This document shows, in pieces, positions 39,255-48,249 of a DNA stretch of 64,000 nucleotides. The notes under the pieces were generated by a model. That model saw only the letters and a list, made by a program, of their open reading frames with translations, was not told the origin of the DNA and made no database searches. The translations under genes and the position numbers were made by a program. The DNA is taken from the NCBI GenBank assembly GCA_016586335.1, contig BLYE01000007.1, forward strand, positions 248,001 through 312,000. Direction: 5' to 3'. This stretch comes from Nitzschia putrida (taxonomy: Eukaryota; Bacillariophyta; Bacillariophyceae; Bacillariales; Bacillariaceae). Every line of letters begins with the position of its first letter. Within the stretch, counting starts at the first letter, position 1.

Positions 39255-40523
39255 TTAGGACTGTGCCACACATTCGCCTGCCGAGTTACACACACCATGC
39301 TCTCCTTCTTGAATGTTCAAGAAATCTAAAAGGAGGTACGCCCCCGCTTGATCAGACTGGACAGTCATATTCAGGCCTGGACCTACCATGATGGCGTAGC
39401 AATCCTGCGTAGTAGGGGTTGTCACGAAGGTAATGGGCTTCCACTCACCTCCCCCAACCAGACCATCCTCTGGCGAAGCAGTTGCCAATACTTCGTAGGT
39501 ATCACCTTGATAGGTAGACACATCAGTAAGATTATTTTCAAAGTCGTCACATGAAGGAATGCAGAGTAGCTCAGACGTTCCAGAAGTGTTTCCTCCATAT
39601 TGCTTGTTACCCCTAGCGGAGGCAACCTCAAATGAAAATGTATACTCAGTTCCTGTACGGAGGGGACTTGTCAAACAAGCACCGACATATTCGTAGTAAC
39701 TTGAATCACTCTTTTTGATACAGCCAACAAAGGCAACGCCATCCGATGCACCCTGAGGCATCGATCCCAGTTGACTTCCATAACCGTTCCTCCACCACCT
39801 TTCACTGCAGGGTGGAGCCTCGATGAAATAGTCAGACGTTCCTTTTGTAGCTTGGACCCATGTGTCAGCACAATTCAATTGCTGGACATCGTTCGGGCAA
39901 CATGAGTGGTCTTCAAATGATGGGTTTGGGATAAGAGATGAAGCAATGTCCCCAAGAGTACACGGAGATCCAACTCCAGCTCCAGCGCATACACTATCGC
40001 GAATGCAACAAGTGGCGCGATCAGCGACACCTCCACTCGTGTCAGGGCTGGAACGAAGACTGTAGCCATCATCACAAACAAAGTCCTTACACAGATCTGC
40101 GAAGCTATTTGTGGGGTCGGGAGAGGGAGCAGGGACGGGAGCGGGAGTAGGACGTCGAGTAGGACGGCGAGTAGGGCTGCTCTTGCTGCTCTTACTGCTC
40201 TTGGATGATTTTGCAGAAACGTTGGAAGAGAACAAGGCGACGTTCTTCTTGACTTTCTTGATGCTCTTGATGCTCTTTGCTTGTTTCAGCTCTCTCGACT
40301 CGGGAACAACTGCGGTGGTCGTCGTCCTCTTAAATTGGTTGTTCTTGGTGCTGCTGTTACCAGTACTAGCCGTAGGGCTGGAAAACCCAACCGCTACAGT
40401 TGGTGACCATGATGTCAAAAGCATCAACAAGACGAGACGGACGCATAGTAGTAAAGAAGAAGGTACGAAGGCAGAGAGCTCCATGCTCATTCTCTTTCCA
40501 GTACCAGAGCCGGTGCACTTCAT
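39255..40523 (-). CDS. Secreted Cys-rich protein with a Bacteroidetes-like NPSFE domain
   Basis: 422 residues from ATG 40523; Met codons 11 or 13 positions later are equally good starts for the signal peptide (LLLCVRLVLLMLLTSW). A Ser/Lys-rich segment and a Thr/Pro/Arg stretch (SPTRRPTRRPTPAPVPAPSP) come before the mature folded part. Two Cys clusters (DLCKDFVCDDGYSL; CCIRDSVCAG) precede a domain starting LIPNPSFEDHSCCP. It continues with CADTWVQATKGTSDYFIEAP, GASDGVAFVGC, YYEYVGACLTSPLRTGTEYT and FSFEVASARGNKQYGG. This order closely resembles domains common in secreted Bacteroidetes proteins (PNGSFE ... CP ... W ... PDYF ... G.AY.G ... REYI...L..PL..G..Y.F). Likely located in the cell wall or outside the cell; ligand unknown. 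Confidence 0.75.
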   Translation of the reverse strand: MKCTGSGTGKRMSMELSAFVPSSLLLCVRLVLLMLLTSWSPTVAVGFSSPTASTGNSSTKNNQFKRTTTTAVVPESRELKQAKSIKSIKKVKKNVALFSSNVSAKSSKSSKSSKSSPTRRPTRRPTPAPVPAPSPDPTNSFADLCKDFVCDDGYSLRSSPDTSGGVADRATCCIRDSVCAGAGVGSPCTLGDIASSLIPNPSFEDHSCCPNDVQQLNCADTWVQATKGTSDYFIEAPPCSERWWRNGYGSQLGSMPQGASDGVAFVGCIKKSDSSYYEYVGACLTSPLRTGTEYTFSFEVASARGNKQYGGNTSGTSELLCIPSCDDFENNLTDVSTYQGDTYEVLATASPEDGLVGGGEWKPITFVTTPTTQDCYAIMVGPGLNMTVQSDQAGAYLLLDFLNIQEGEHGVCNSAGECVAQS

Positions 40524-40985
40524 GTGATGATTGGCATTTGGTCCAAGAACTGCTCCTGCCGTTGGCCGCGAATAGGTGCTGCATTACCCTACTAACTGCT
40601 ACTACTAACTTACTACCAGGTACTAACTACTGCTCTACCGGTGGTAGCTACTCTAGCTAGAGGAGCTCCCTTTTTGGGCAGAGAGCTACCGGTAGTGGCG
40701 TTCTTAGAACCCAGCTAGAGTACTTACTACTTTTTCATGGGTAGTTTTAACAACGTTGCTCCTGCTGCCAAAGTGAGTAGCTATCGACAACTTCTAAGTA
40801 TTCAAGTACCGTACTTGATTGGCATAACAACTTTCTTCAAAACTCAAATAATATTCGCTATTAAGTAGTACCGCCTTTGTATGAATGAACGGATGGTACG
40901 TAATAGTACCCATCTATCATAGATATGAAGTGCTTCTCAGGACTCAAACCACAGCCGCCGACAACACACAAAAAACACAACGAAC
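40524..40985. promoter_or_regulatory. Divergent intergenic region rich in short palindromes
   Basis: 462 bp between head-to-head genes, presumably both promoters. Near 40600-40700 there are many ACTA/TACTAC words and the palindromes ACCGGT, CTAGCTAG and GAGCTC. No named element can be assigned. Confidence 0.4.
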
Positions 40986-42878
40986 ATGAAGACTGCCTCT
41001 GTGCTTTTCGTAACCTTTTGGTTGCACCTCTTGCACAAGACAAGTGCTGCGGTTCTGTTGCCCTTGATTCCTCACGCTGTTCAAAAACAGCGTCGTCAAT
41101 TACAAAAAGATCTTCAGCTCGAAACAAGGGAACAACCTCGTCCTCGGTCATTCCATCGCCGAGCTTCTGCCGTACAGGTTGGTGCCTTGTATCATGGATA
41201 CGGAACCCATTATGTTGATTTGTGGGTGGGAACTCCACCACAACGTCAAACCGTCATTGTGGACACAGGAAGTGGTGTGACAGCCTTTCCTTGCAGTACT
41301 TGCCAAGCTTGTGGAGCAGGGACCTATCATACGGACGTGTCGTTCATGGAAGGAGATTCGTCGACTTTTGCTGCCTTTACTTGTGACCAATGTCAATATG
41401 GATCTTGCAATCAACAAACTTCACAATGCAGCATGTCCATGGAATATGAAGAAGGTTCCAGTTGGAAAGCTTTTGAATCCCAAGATTTGTGTTATGTCGG
41501 AGGTCCCCACAACGTCGCCTTGGAACAGGGTGATGGGACGACCACCTCATCGGATCTTGACCCTCACTATGCTAGTCATTTGTCCTTTCCTCTTACTTTT
41601 GGCTGTCAAACACACTTGACGGGATTGTTTGAAAAGCAGCTTGCCGATGGTATCATGGGACTTGATCGGTCTTCCAGTTCCTTTTGGAGTCAAATGTTTC
41701 AGTCTGGCAAAATGGGAAGCCAACAACAATTTGCACTCTGTTTTTCACGTCCCTCCATGGCCTCTCGGACAGGAACGACAGCTGGGGCTCTGTCGTTGGG
41801 CGGGGCGGAAACACTTTTGCATTCCTCCACCATGGTGTATACGGAACGGAGCTCTATGCGGGGAGACTTTTTTGGCGTCCGGGTCCGAGCAATTTATGTG
41901 CGACATGCTGATGGCGGAACTTCGGCAAAATCGTACAATGACAATGCCAAGGTCATTCGACTGGATTTGGATGAAACATCCTTGAACAAAGGAGGTGTCA
42001 TTGTCGACAGTGGTACAACCGACTCTTATTTTCATTCTGGAATCTCGTCTGCATTCCGGGCAGCCTTTTTGGAACTCGCAGGCACTGCCTTTACCAACAA
42101 TGCACAAGCTTTGTCGGATGAGGCGTTGGTGAAATTCCCTACCATTTTGTTTCAGTTGTCGGGTGATGAAATCTTGAACAAGGCACTCGGTGATGATGCG
42201 AACCAAGTGGTTGGGTTGGCTGGAGACTTGGACGCGGATCATCCCTACGATGTCATTGTTGCCCTCCCATACACCAGTTATATGGAGCAAAGTGCTGAAG
42301 GAGTGTATGTAGCCCGCTTTTATGACGATGACGACAGTGGTGGCTTGTTGGGTGCCAATACTATGCTCGGACATGATGTCATGTTCGATATGGACCGGGG
42401 TCTACTCGGGTGGGCCGAATCGACCTGTGACTATGATGGATTGGTCTCCATTGAAGGGTATCAGAATGTGCTGACAGATCAGTCATCTGCAGCATCCTCA
42501 TCGTCGTCGTCGGGGTCATCGACCGATACCTCGGATACATCTGGTGGCGACGGTGATGACAATGATGACGATGACTACGACCCAAGTACATCTACCTCCC
42601 TTGATGCCGCTGCTTCCGGCGAAGCTGTTCCAAAGACTCTCGATGGAGGCAGTTGTTCCACATCCAGTTGTCGAATACGAGTTGGTGTCGTCTGCTTGTT
42701 GGTTTTGGGTGTCGCTTTGTTCGCGTGGAGGCGTCGACGCCAACGCAAGCATCGACCAGACAAGCGATCGTACGAATTGGCCGAATTGGAACTGGCAGCT
42801 AGTGGTGGGGAAGCTGCTTACGACACTAACTATCGGACTCGAGTCGAGATCCCCATTGATAGTGCCGAAAAAGCATAA
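40986..42878 (+). CDS. Membrane-anchored pepsin-family (A1) aspartic protease
   Basis: 630 residues. A signal peptide (MKTASVLFVTFWLHLLHKTS) is followed by a basic propeptide-like region. The two catalytic motifs of a two-lobed aspartic protease are VDTGSG (Asp93) and VDSGTT (Asp341), and the family glycine motif GIMGLDRSSSSFWSQM lies between them. Extra Cys residues after the first motif (PCSTCQACGAG; CDQCQYGSC) suggest added disulphides, as in plant and stramenopile nepenthesin-like or BACE-like enzymes. After the catalytic unit come a Ser/Asp/Thr linker, a membrane helix (IRVGVVCLLVLGVALFAW) with an Arg-rich stop-transfer, and a short cytosolic tail. It is likely active in a secretory compartment or at the surface. 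Substrates unknown. Confidence 0.92.
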   Translation: MKTASVLFVTFWLHLLHKTSAAVLLPLIPHAVQKQRRQLQKDLQLETREQPRPRSFHRRASAVQVGALYHGYGTHYVDLWVGTPPQRQTVIVDTGSGVTAFPCSTCQACGAGTYHTDVSFMEGDSSTFAAFTCDQCQYGSCNQQTSQCSMSMEYEEGSSWKAFESQDLCYVGGPHNVALEQGDGTTTSSDLDPHYASHLSFPLTFGCQTHLTGLFEKQLADGIMGLDRSSSSFWSQMFQSGKMGSQQQFALCFSRPSMASRTGTTAGALSLGGAETLLHSSTMVYTERSSMRGDFFGVRVRAIYVRHADGGTSAKSYNDNAKVIRLDLDETSLNKGGVIVDSGTTDSYFHSGISSAFRAAFLELAGTAFTNNAQALSDEALVKFPTILFQLSGDEILNKALGDDANQVVGLAGDLDADHPYDVIVALPYTSYMEQSAEGVYVARFYDDDDSGGLLGANTMLGHDVMFDMDRGLLGWAESTCDYDGLVSIEGYQNVLTDQSSAASSSSSSGSSTDTSDTSGGDGDDNDDDDYDPSTSTSLDAAASGEAVPKTLDGGSCSTSSCRIRVGVVCLLVLGVALFAWRRRRQRKHRPDKRSYELAELELAASGGEAAYDTNYRTRVEIPIDSAEKA

Positions 42879-43024
42879 GAGAAGAGACGTGTGCAGTAGT
42901 AGCTACAAGAAGGAAATAATAGATCACCCATTGTATCATCACACACAAAGACACACTACGTACAGTACTGGTAGAAAACAAAAGGCAAGGATGAAACATA
43001 CACCCAAACTAGCTAGGTAGTCTA

Positions 43025-43591
43025 CTACATGAGTTTGAGGTGGGAAGTGATTTCCTCAAACACATAGGTTGGAGCGGGTCCCAATCCCAAAACGGTTCGG
43101 GATCCTGCCGCAATTTGTGTTCGACCAGCATCTTCCACCAAATAATAAGGAATACCACGTTCCATGGCCTTGACGGCAATCAATTCCATTTCTTGTTGTG
43201 TCGGACACTTGAGAGCAATTTTGGCACATCCCGTCGTTTCCCAAGCTTTGAGACCGTTGGGGCATTGCTTCACGGCGCGTTTGTAACAACCAACGGCGGC
43301 ATGGCAACACTGAGCTGCAATTTTCCCCTTTCCCATACTGAGTTCTTGATTCACGCAAAGGACAAGTTTGTAGGGAGCATCGCGACGGCCCCAGCTGCTG
43401 GCAGGGCCATCGGTCTTGACTCCTTGCATGTCTTCATCGTCGCTATCGTCATCGCTGTCATCGTCATCAGAGTCTTTGTAATATTCATTTTTGTTTGGGC
43501 CGAATTGTTGCTTCAGTACAATGGCTAGTGTTGGGAGCAGAGCTCCGGCAAGGAAGTAAAGCCAAGCGTCTTTGTTGGATAGGGAGGACAT
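43025..43591 (-). CDS. PTH2: Peptidyl-tRNA hydrolase 2 (Pth2/PTRH2 family), membrane-anchored
   Basis: 188 residues. An N-terminal membrane anchor (AWLYFLAGALLPTLAIVL) and a very acidic linker (YKDSDDDDSDDDSDDED) come before the roughly 115-residue Pth2 domain. The domain begins YKLVLCVNQELSMGKGKIAAQ, with the conserved Lys-Gly-Lys loop and QCCHAAVGCY helix. It continues through MERGIPYYLVEDAGRTQIAA and ends GSRTVLGLGPAPTYVFEEIT. The enzyme frees tRNA from peptidyl-tRNA that dissociates from ribosomes. The anchored layout matches the mitochondrial outer-membrane form in animals. It ends convergently 146 bp from the aspartic protease gene. High confidence in family. Confidence 0.95.
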   Translation of the reverse strand: MSSLSNKDAWLYFLAGALLPTLAIVLKQQFGPNKNEYYKDSDDDDSDDDSDDEDMQGVKTDGPASSWGRRDAPYKLVLCVNQELSMGKGKIAAQCCHAAVGCYKRAVKQCPNGLKAWETTGCAKIALKCPTQQEMELIAVKAMERGIPYYLVEDAGRTQIAAGSRTVLGLGPAPTYVFEEITSHLKLM

Positions 43592-43831
43592 GGTTCAACC
43601 AAGAAATTGGATGAACTCTTTTGCCGACGAACAATTCCCAAGACGTACGACAGACAGTCCAGTCCCTGTCGAAACCACACCATTCAGCCGTGCATGCTAA
43701 ACTATTGAACGGCAAAAGGAAATATTTGCATGCATCACAAAACAGCTTATACAACAACAATAACATATCTACTAGAGCTAGCAGACCCAATACAATATGC
43801 TGTTGGCCGTACCCCAATGCACCAACAGTGC

Positions 43832-46800
43832 TTACATGACTTCCACAGTAGGATCGTCGTCGTCATCATTGCTGGCGGCAGACTTCTTCTTCTTCTCTTC
43901 CTTGGTGCCCTTGGTTCCCGCATAGGCATCAGGACCAAATTCGTTAGCAATAAACTTCTTGAAAGAAGCACTGTACCAGCGATTCTTGATGTGGTTCTCA
44001 GATCGAGATGAGTTGAAGTACTTGGTTGAAATCTCCACCCATCTCTTACCAAGGTCTTTGTGGCCCTCCCACAACAGCAAGTCGTCATCCCTACTGAAAG
44101 GGAGATGGTTGATATTTGGATTCAAGTGGTTCACCCACCGATCACGAATTTGTTTGCCCACCCGTCCTGGTAGTCGTTGTGCCAAGTCAGACCAGCGTGT
44201 GAATGGCTGCTCTGTGGAAGTTGTGACAGCTTCAATGACAATAGCGTCTTCTTGATCTGTCCATTGGCCCTTGCGGACACCAGGCTTCAAATAACGAATC
44301 CAACGTTCATGGCACTCCTTGGCAGTCCTTCCAGATCCATGTTCCTTGGCGATGGGCTCCCAATCCCTTGGGTTCTTGTATTTCTTCATGATGTCGGAGA
44401 GACGTACGTCGTCTTCCTTTGACCAGCTGAATACACCATTACCGCCACGTCTTTGCCCAGGAGCTCCCCCTTGATTGGAGGTTGGCATGATATACACGGC
44501 AGGAGGTGGTCTTCTTGTCAAGTGAGGGTTATGAGGAGCAGCGAACTCCGAAGGAGGCTGAAAGCCCGGAGGAGGTGCTCCCCTCTGAGGAGGCCTCATG
44601 GAATGGCCAGGAGGTGGGGAAGTGCGATGTCCACTATCATGGGAATAGTTTCGCATAACGCCGCCATGATGATAGTCGTGGCTCACGCGACCTCCATACT
44701 GTCCGTATTGACTAGGAGGATGTCCTTGGTAGGAGCCACCCGACCGCTCAGTTCCCCAAGAAGGAGCATGAGGTGGGAACGATCCTTGGTGTCCATGCTG
44801 CGGAGGGTAGGAACCCATGGGTCCCGTTCGACCCCCATTATAGCCATCCATGCTGTCGCTTCTGTGAAAGGAAGCTCCGCCATGATAGTGACCAGCGTCA
44901 AAGGATTGGTTTCGCGATTCAAGTGGGGGGTGTCCTATTGCTCCATGTTGAGGAGGATGCGATGGATGTCCATGAGGCGGAGGAGGAACAGCTCCTTGGC
45001 TTCCAGGGACAGTGTTTCCGTGACTCCCTCCATCACTGTCGTTGGTAGGGAGGATGGGGTAGTCTTGGAAGCTGAAACTGGATGTCAAGCCTTGTCCACC
45101 ACCAATGCTTCCGTTTCCGAAACTATCTTGAGCTTGAATCTCCCAAGAAGGTACAGAAGGCATGGCAACATGGTGGTCATCAGGGTGCAGGCCTGGCTCC
45201 ATGGTGGAGGAGGAACTCGATCCCGGGCGAGGTGGAAGGGCTGGGTAGCTTACATGCTTTCTGGGTCCGTCCCGGGGGATAGATGGAGCTGAATCAATGG
45301 AATAGGAATATGTTGGGGGCTTGTCATAGAAGGAGCCTTCCATTGGCTGGGGCGATGCATAGTCAGCCTTGATCGATCGACTCTTCTTGCTTCCAGAGTC
45401 CTTTTGCTTTTCAGCGGAAGGACTACACGTAATAGAGAGTGGAGAAGCCTTGTACTTGCTTTCAGCAGTCGAAAACTCAGTCTTTGACTCATGGAGACGA
45501 ACCTTCTTCCTTGGTTGAGTCTCGTCACCCTCACGAACTTCTTCAAATCCAGAGGGAGCACGGCGAAGCTCCTCTTCTGTTGCACCGGGGGCATCTGATG
45601 TGTTGATATCACCACGCTCTTCATCGCGACTTCGCTTTCCATCGTAGAGGAGACCCTCCATGCTGCTCGTTCGTTGGTGACCGGGTAGATGCAAAAGCCC
45701 GCTGCTTCCACTGTTGCACTTCATCAAATCGAAGGAACCATTGTCAGTGCCGGGACTTGGAGGAGCAGCACTTGCTCGAGCCACAGGATCCCGACCCTTC
45801 AAAGTTGCCATGGGCGCTTGTGCAGAGGCTACAGAAGACAAAGAATCCAAAGATGATGCTGGCTTGGATACGGCCTTTGCAGCTGCAGCAGCAGCTTCCT
45901 CTATGACTCGCTGCGCCTCTTTGGCTGCATGCAATCGCTCGGGGCCTTCCGTTGGGGAATTGGTCAAAGAAGAGGAAGTAGAGCCAGGCTGTCTGTCAAC
46001 GCGAATGTGCTTTTCTTCTGCTTCCTTTTCCTTCTTGAGTCGCTCTCGAATAGCACTATCGTCTACACTGTGGACTTGCTTGAGTTGCTTCCAAGACGAG
46101 TCATCGGAAGCCAACGATGCATCTGTAGGCGGCGCAAGGCGGGATTTAGGAGACTTTGGAACATGAGGATGATGGTACTTGTCTTCTGATGTTCGGCTCT
46201 TAACGCTGCGATCAAAAGAAGACGAGACAGCTCTACTGAAGTTGCCATTTGTGTTTGGGTGTGCACTGTCCGGTGGGTAGCGACCTTCAGGGCGTTGATA
46301 GTGATCATGAGGATAAGGTGGAGGCTGCGAATTGTGGTAGTGCGAAGGAGGCCCGGTGGGCGGTGGATTGTATCCCCTACTCGACTCTGGATATCCTCCA
46401 TAAGAACCCTGGTGAGAATACGATGGAGGCGGCCCACCATGCTGTTGGTAGGGACCACGGTAACTGGGAGGAGGACCCTCATAGTTGGAGCGAGGCCTTG
46501 CGTTGTAGTCGTTGTACCTTCGCTGTTCATAGTACCCAGAAGAAGAATGGTGCTGAGAATGAGGAGGATATCCTCCTTCCCGAGGATGTCTGCCTTGCGG
46601 GTAATACCGATGGCCAGGATGACCTCCTCCAGGCGAAACAGTATGCATAGGAGGAGAACGAGCGTAGTAGTCATGTGGTTGACTTGGCGGTCTTCGAGAC
46701 TCATGAGGAGGTTGAAAGGCGCCGCCACCGAGGGGTCTGCCTTCATATGGTCTGGGAACCTGAAAGGTGCCACTGTAGTGTGGAGGAGGAGCAGCCGAAT

Positions 46801-47038
46801 AAGGCGGTCGACCATCGTCATGCTTTTCCAATCCTCGGTCGGGAGTAATTTTCGGTTGCTCTCCCAAGGCTCCCTCTTCTTCTCGCGTTTTATTTGCATG
46901 TTTCGGAGTACGAGCTTGTGTCAATTTGTCCATGCCTGGGCCATCCTCCATGTGGGCGTGTTCATCAATCGTCACCATCGGGGGATTGGCCCGCTTCTCC
47001 GAAACATCCACTGCCTCCCTGGCTTCTGTTTCTGCCAT
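43832..47038 (-). CDS. Three-repeat MYB (R1R2R3-type) DNA-binding protein
   Basis: 1068 residues from the Met at 47038 (MAETEAREAVDVSEKRANPP); the upstream frame to 47149 includes a likely splice acceptor and is taken as non-coding. Residues 1-870 are low in complexity, with Pro/Tyr/Gly/His-rich stretches, a Glu/Lys helix and Ser-rich parts. Three MYB repeats near the C-terminus start at FSWSKEDDVRLSDIMKKYKN, GQWTDQEDAIVIEAVTTSTE and PFSRDDDLLLWEGHKDLGKR. Each ends in the recognition-helix pattern (ECHERWIRYLKP; IRDRWVNHLNPN; HIKNRWYSASF). A Lys-rich and Asp-rich tail follows. Layout and repeat order fit R1R2R3 MYB regulators of nuclear transcription, often tied to the cell cycle. The long disordered N-terminus with a C-terminal DNA-binding domain differs from animal c-Myb. 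Confidence 0.9.
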   Translation of the reverse strand: MAETEAREAVDVSEKRANPPMVTIDEHAHMEDGPGMDKLTQARTPKHANKTREEEGALGEQPKITPDRGLEKHDDGRPPYSAAPPPHYSGTFQVPRPYEGRPLGGGAFQPPHESRRPPSQPHDYYARSPPMHTVSPGGGHPGHRYYPQGRHPREGGYPPHSQHHSSSGYYEQRRYNDYNARPRSNYEGPPPSYRGPYQQHGGPPPSYSHQGSYGGYPESSRGYNPPPTGPPSHYHNSQPPPYPHDHYQRPEGRYPPDSAHPNTNGNFSRAVSSSFDRSVKSRTSEDKYHHPHVPKSPKSRLAPPTDASLASDDSSWKQLKQVHSVDDSAIRERLKKEKEAEEKHIRVDRQPGSTSSSLTNSPTEGPERLHAAKEAQRVIEEAAAAAAKAVSKPASSLDSLSSVASAQAPMATLKGRDPVARASAAPPSPGTDNGSFDLMKCNSGSSGLLHLPGHQRTSSMEGLLYDGKRSRDEERGDINTSDAPGATEEELRRAPSGFEEVREGDETQPRKKVRLHESKTEFSTAESKYKASPLSITCSPSAEKQKDSGSKKSRSIKADYASPQPMEGSFYDKPPTYSYSIDSAPSIPRDGPRKHVSYPALPPRPGSSSSSTMEPGLHPDDHHVAMPSVPSWEIQAQDSFGNGSIGGGQGLTSSFSFQDYPILPTNDSDGGSHGNTVPGSQGAVPPPPHGHPSHPPQHGAIGHPPLESRNQSFDAGHYHGGASFHRSDSMDGYNGGRTGPMGSYPPQHGHQGSFPPHAPSWGTERSGGSYQGHPPSQYGQYGGRVSHDYHHGGVMRNYSHDSGHRTSPPPGHSMRPPQRGAPPPGFQPPSEFAAPHNPHLTRRPPPAVYIMPTSNQGGAPGQRRGGNGVFSWSKEDDVRLSDIMKKYKNPRDWEPIAKEHGSGRTAKECHERWIRYLKPGVRKGQWTDQEDAIVIEAVTTSTEQPFTRWSDLAQRLPGRVGKQIRDRWVNHLNPNINHLPFSRDDDLLLWEGHKDLGKRWVEISTKYFNSSRSENHIKNRWYSASFKKFIANEFGPDAYAGTKGTKEEKKKKSAASNDDDDDPTVEVM

Positions 47039-48249
47039 TGTCCTACTGTCTGGCTGTAAAAAAAAGCAAAACGCCGTCAGCACACACGAGGAGAGTGATC
47101 CAACAATCCAATCGTCGTCAAAGCGAGGACGACGACGACTAAAACACACAACATGTGCAAGAAACCCTATTCAACGGTTTGAATTTGAACCGTCCGACGG
47201 TTAAAGGACGAACCCATCCCGGCAAGTGTCCCCCTATAAAATACCATACACGCGCGCGGGCACATTCCCTATCTACGACCACGAAGGTGTCACATACCAC
47301 CCTCCCTGACCATTGTGACACAGGCACACGAGTGGGGCGGAATTCCCAACTTGGGAAAAATCACCAATACTCGCCATGGCCGTCTGTCACCCCAAAACCA
47401 TCAACAAACCCATGCATCGAAACTACAAGACTCCAAGACAACTACCATCAATCTTCATTGTCTCACCTCAAGTTGACTTTTTCCAAGTTCAAGGGAGAGG
47501 TTGCAACGCTGGACCAAGACGTTGAACAGGTTGCGTAGTGGCGTTGAAACCTAATCAGTGAGCGTTCCAACGATGCAGCGATGCGTTTAGGTCAGCAGAG
47601 AACGGATTTTGTGAGGAGTTGAGTCTCGATCGCAGAAAGATACATACTTGTTGTTCAGGGCGGTACAAAATATATATACCTTGCGTTCCGATGCTGTCCC
47701 TACCCATACTTTGATAGTTCTCCTGTCACTCAGAAGTTTATATACGAGCGCGTCCGCCCCTTCCCATAACGCAAAACGGTCGGGAACGCCTGTCGTCACA
47801 CACACGAACTCCTGTCATCCAATCCCACCTCTGTCACACTCGCCAATTTTGACAAGCTCCCTCCAAGATCCCTTTTTCGATCCCACAAGAGAGAGTGATA
47901 ACACTTCTCAAGAAGTTTGCCTTTCTACTCTTTCTGTGTCGGCGGCGGGAACCAGTTCCAAGTTCCGAACGTAGTTTGTAGTTACGATTCAATATTGTTC
48001 TTGTATTCCGTTTGTAGTTTGCGTTTGGAAATTGACTCCGACTGTTGGCCTGAGTTGTTGACTATGGAAGGATGATGATGTAGGCGTCCAACTCTTGCCT
48101 GGAGAAACATCCAACCGTCCAAAGTGGCGGGGGGAGGTTGATGTCTACCCGTACCTGATGCATCGATTACATTACATGTAGGCAACTATTACTAGAGTCG
48201 TACAGTACACGGATTCTATATCCAAAGGCACAAGCGTTTCTACTTCCAT
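47039..48249. other. Intergenic, promoter side of the MYB gene
   Basis: About 1.2 kb. Directly upstream of the MYB start the coding strand reads TTTTGCTTTTTTTTACAG then CCAGACAGTAGGACAATGG, which looks like a 3' splice site and hints at a 5'-UTR intron; no clear donor was found. TATAAAA-like words occur near 47234, 47670 and 47740. The open frames here lack ATG starts or protein-like sequence. Confidence 0.4.

Noticed and set aside
47155..47538. 127-codon plus-strand frame upstream of the MYB gene
   Set aside because: It starts only at GTG, has no domain-like sequence and lies in the MYB promoter region.
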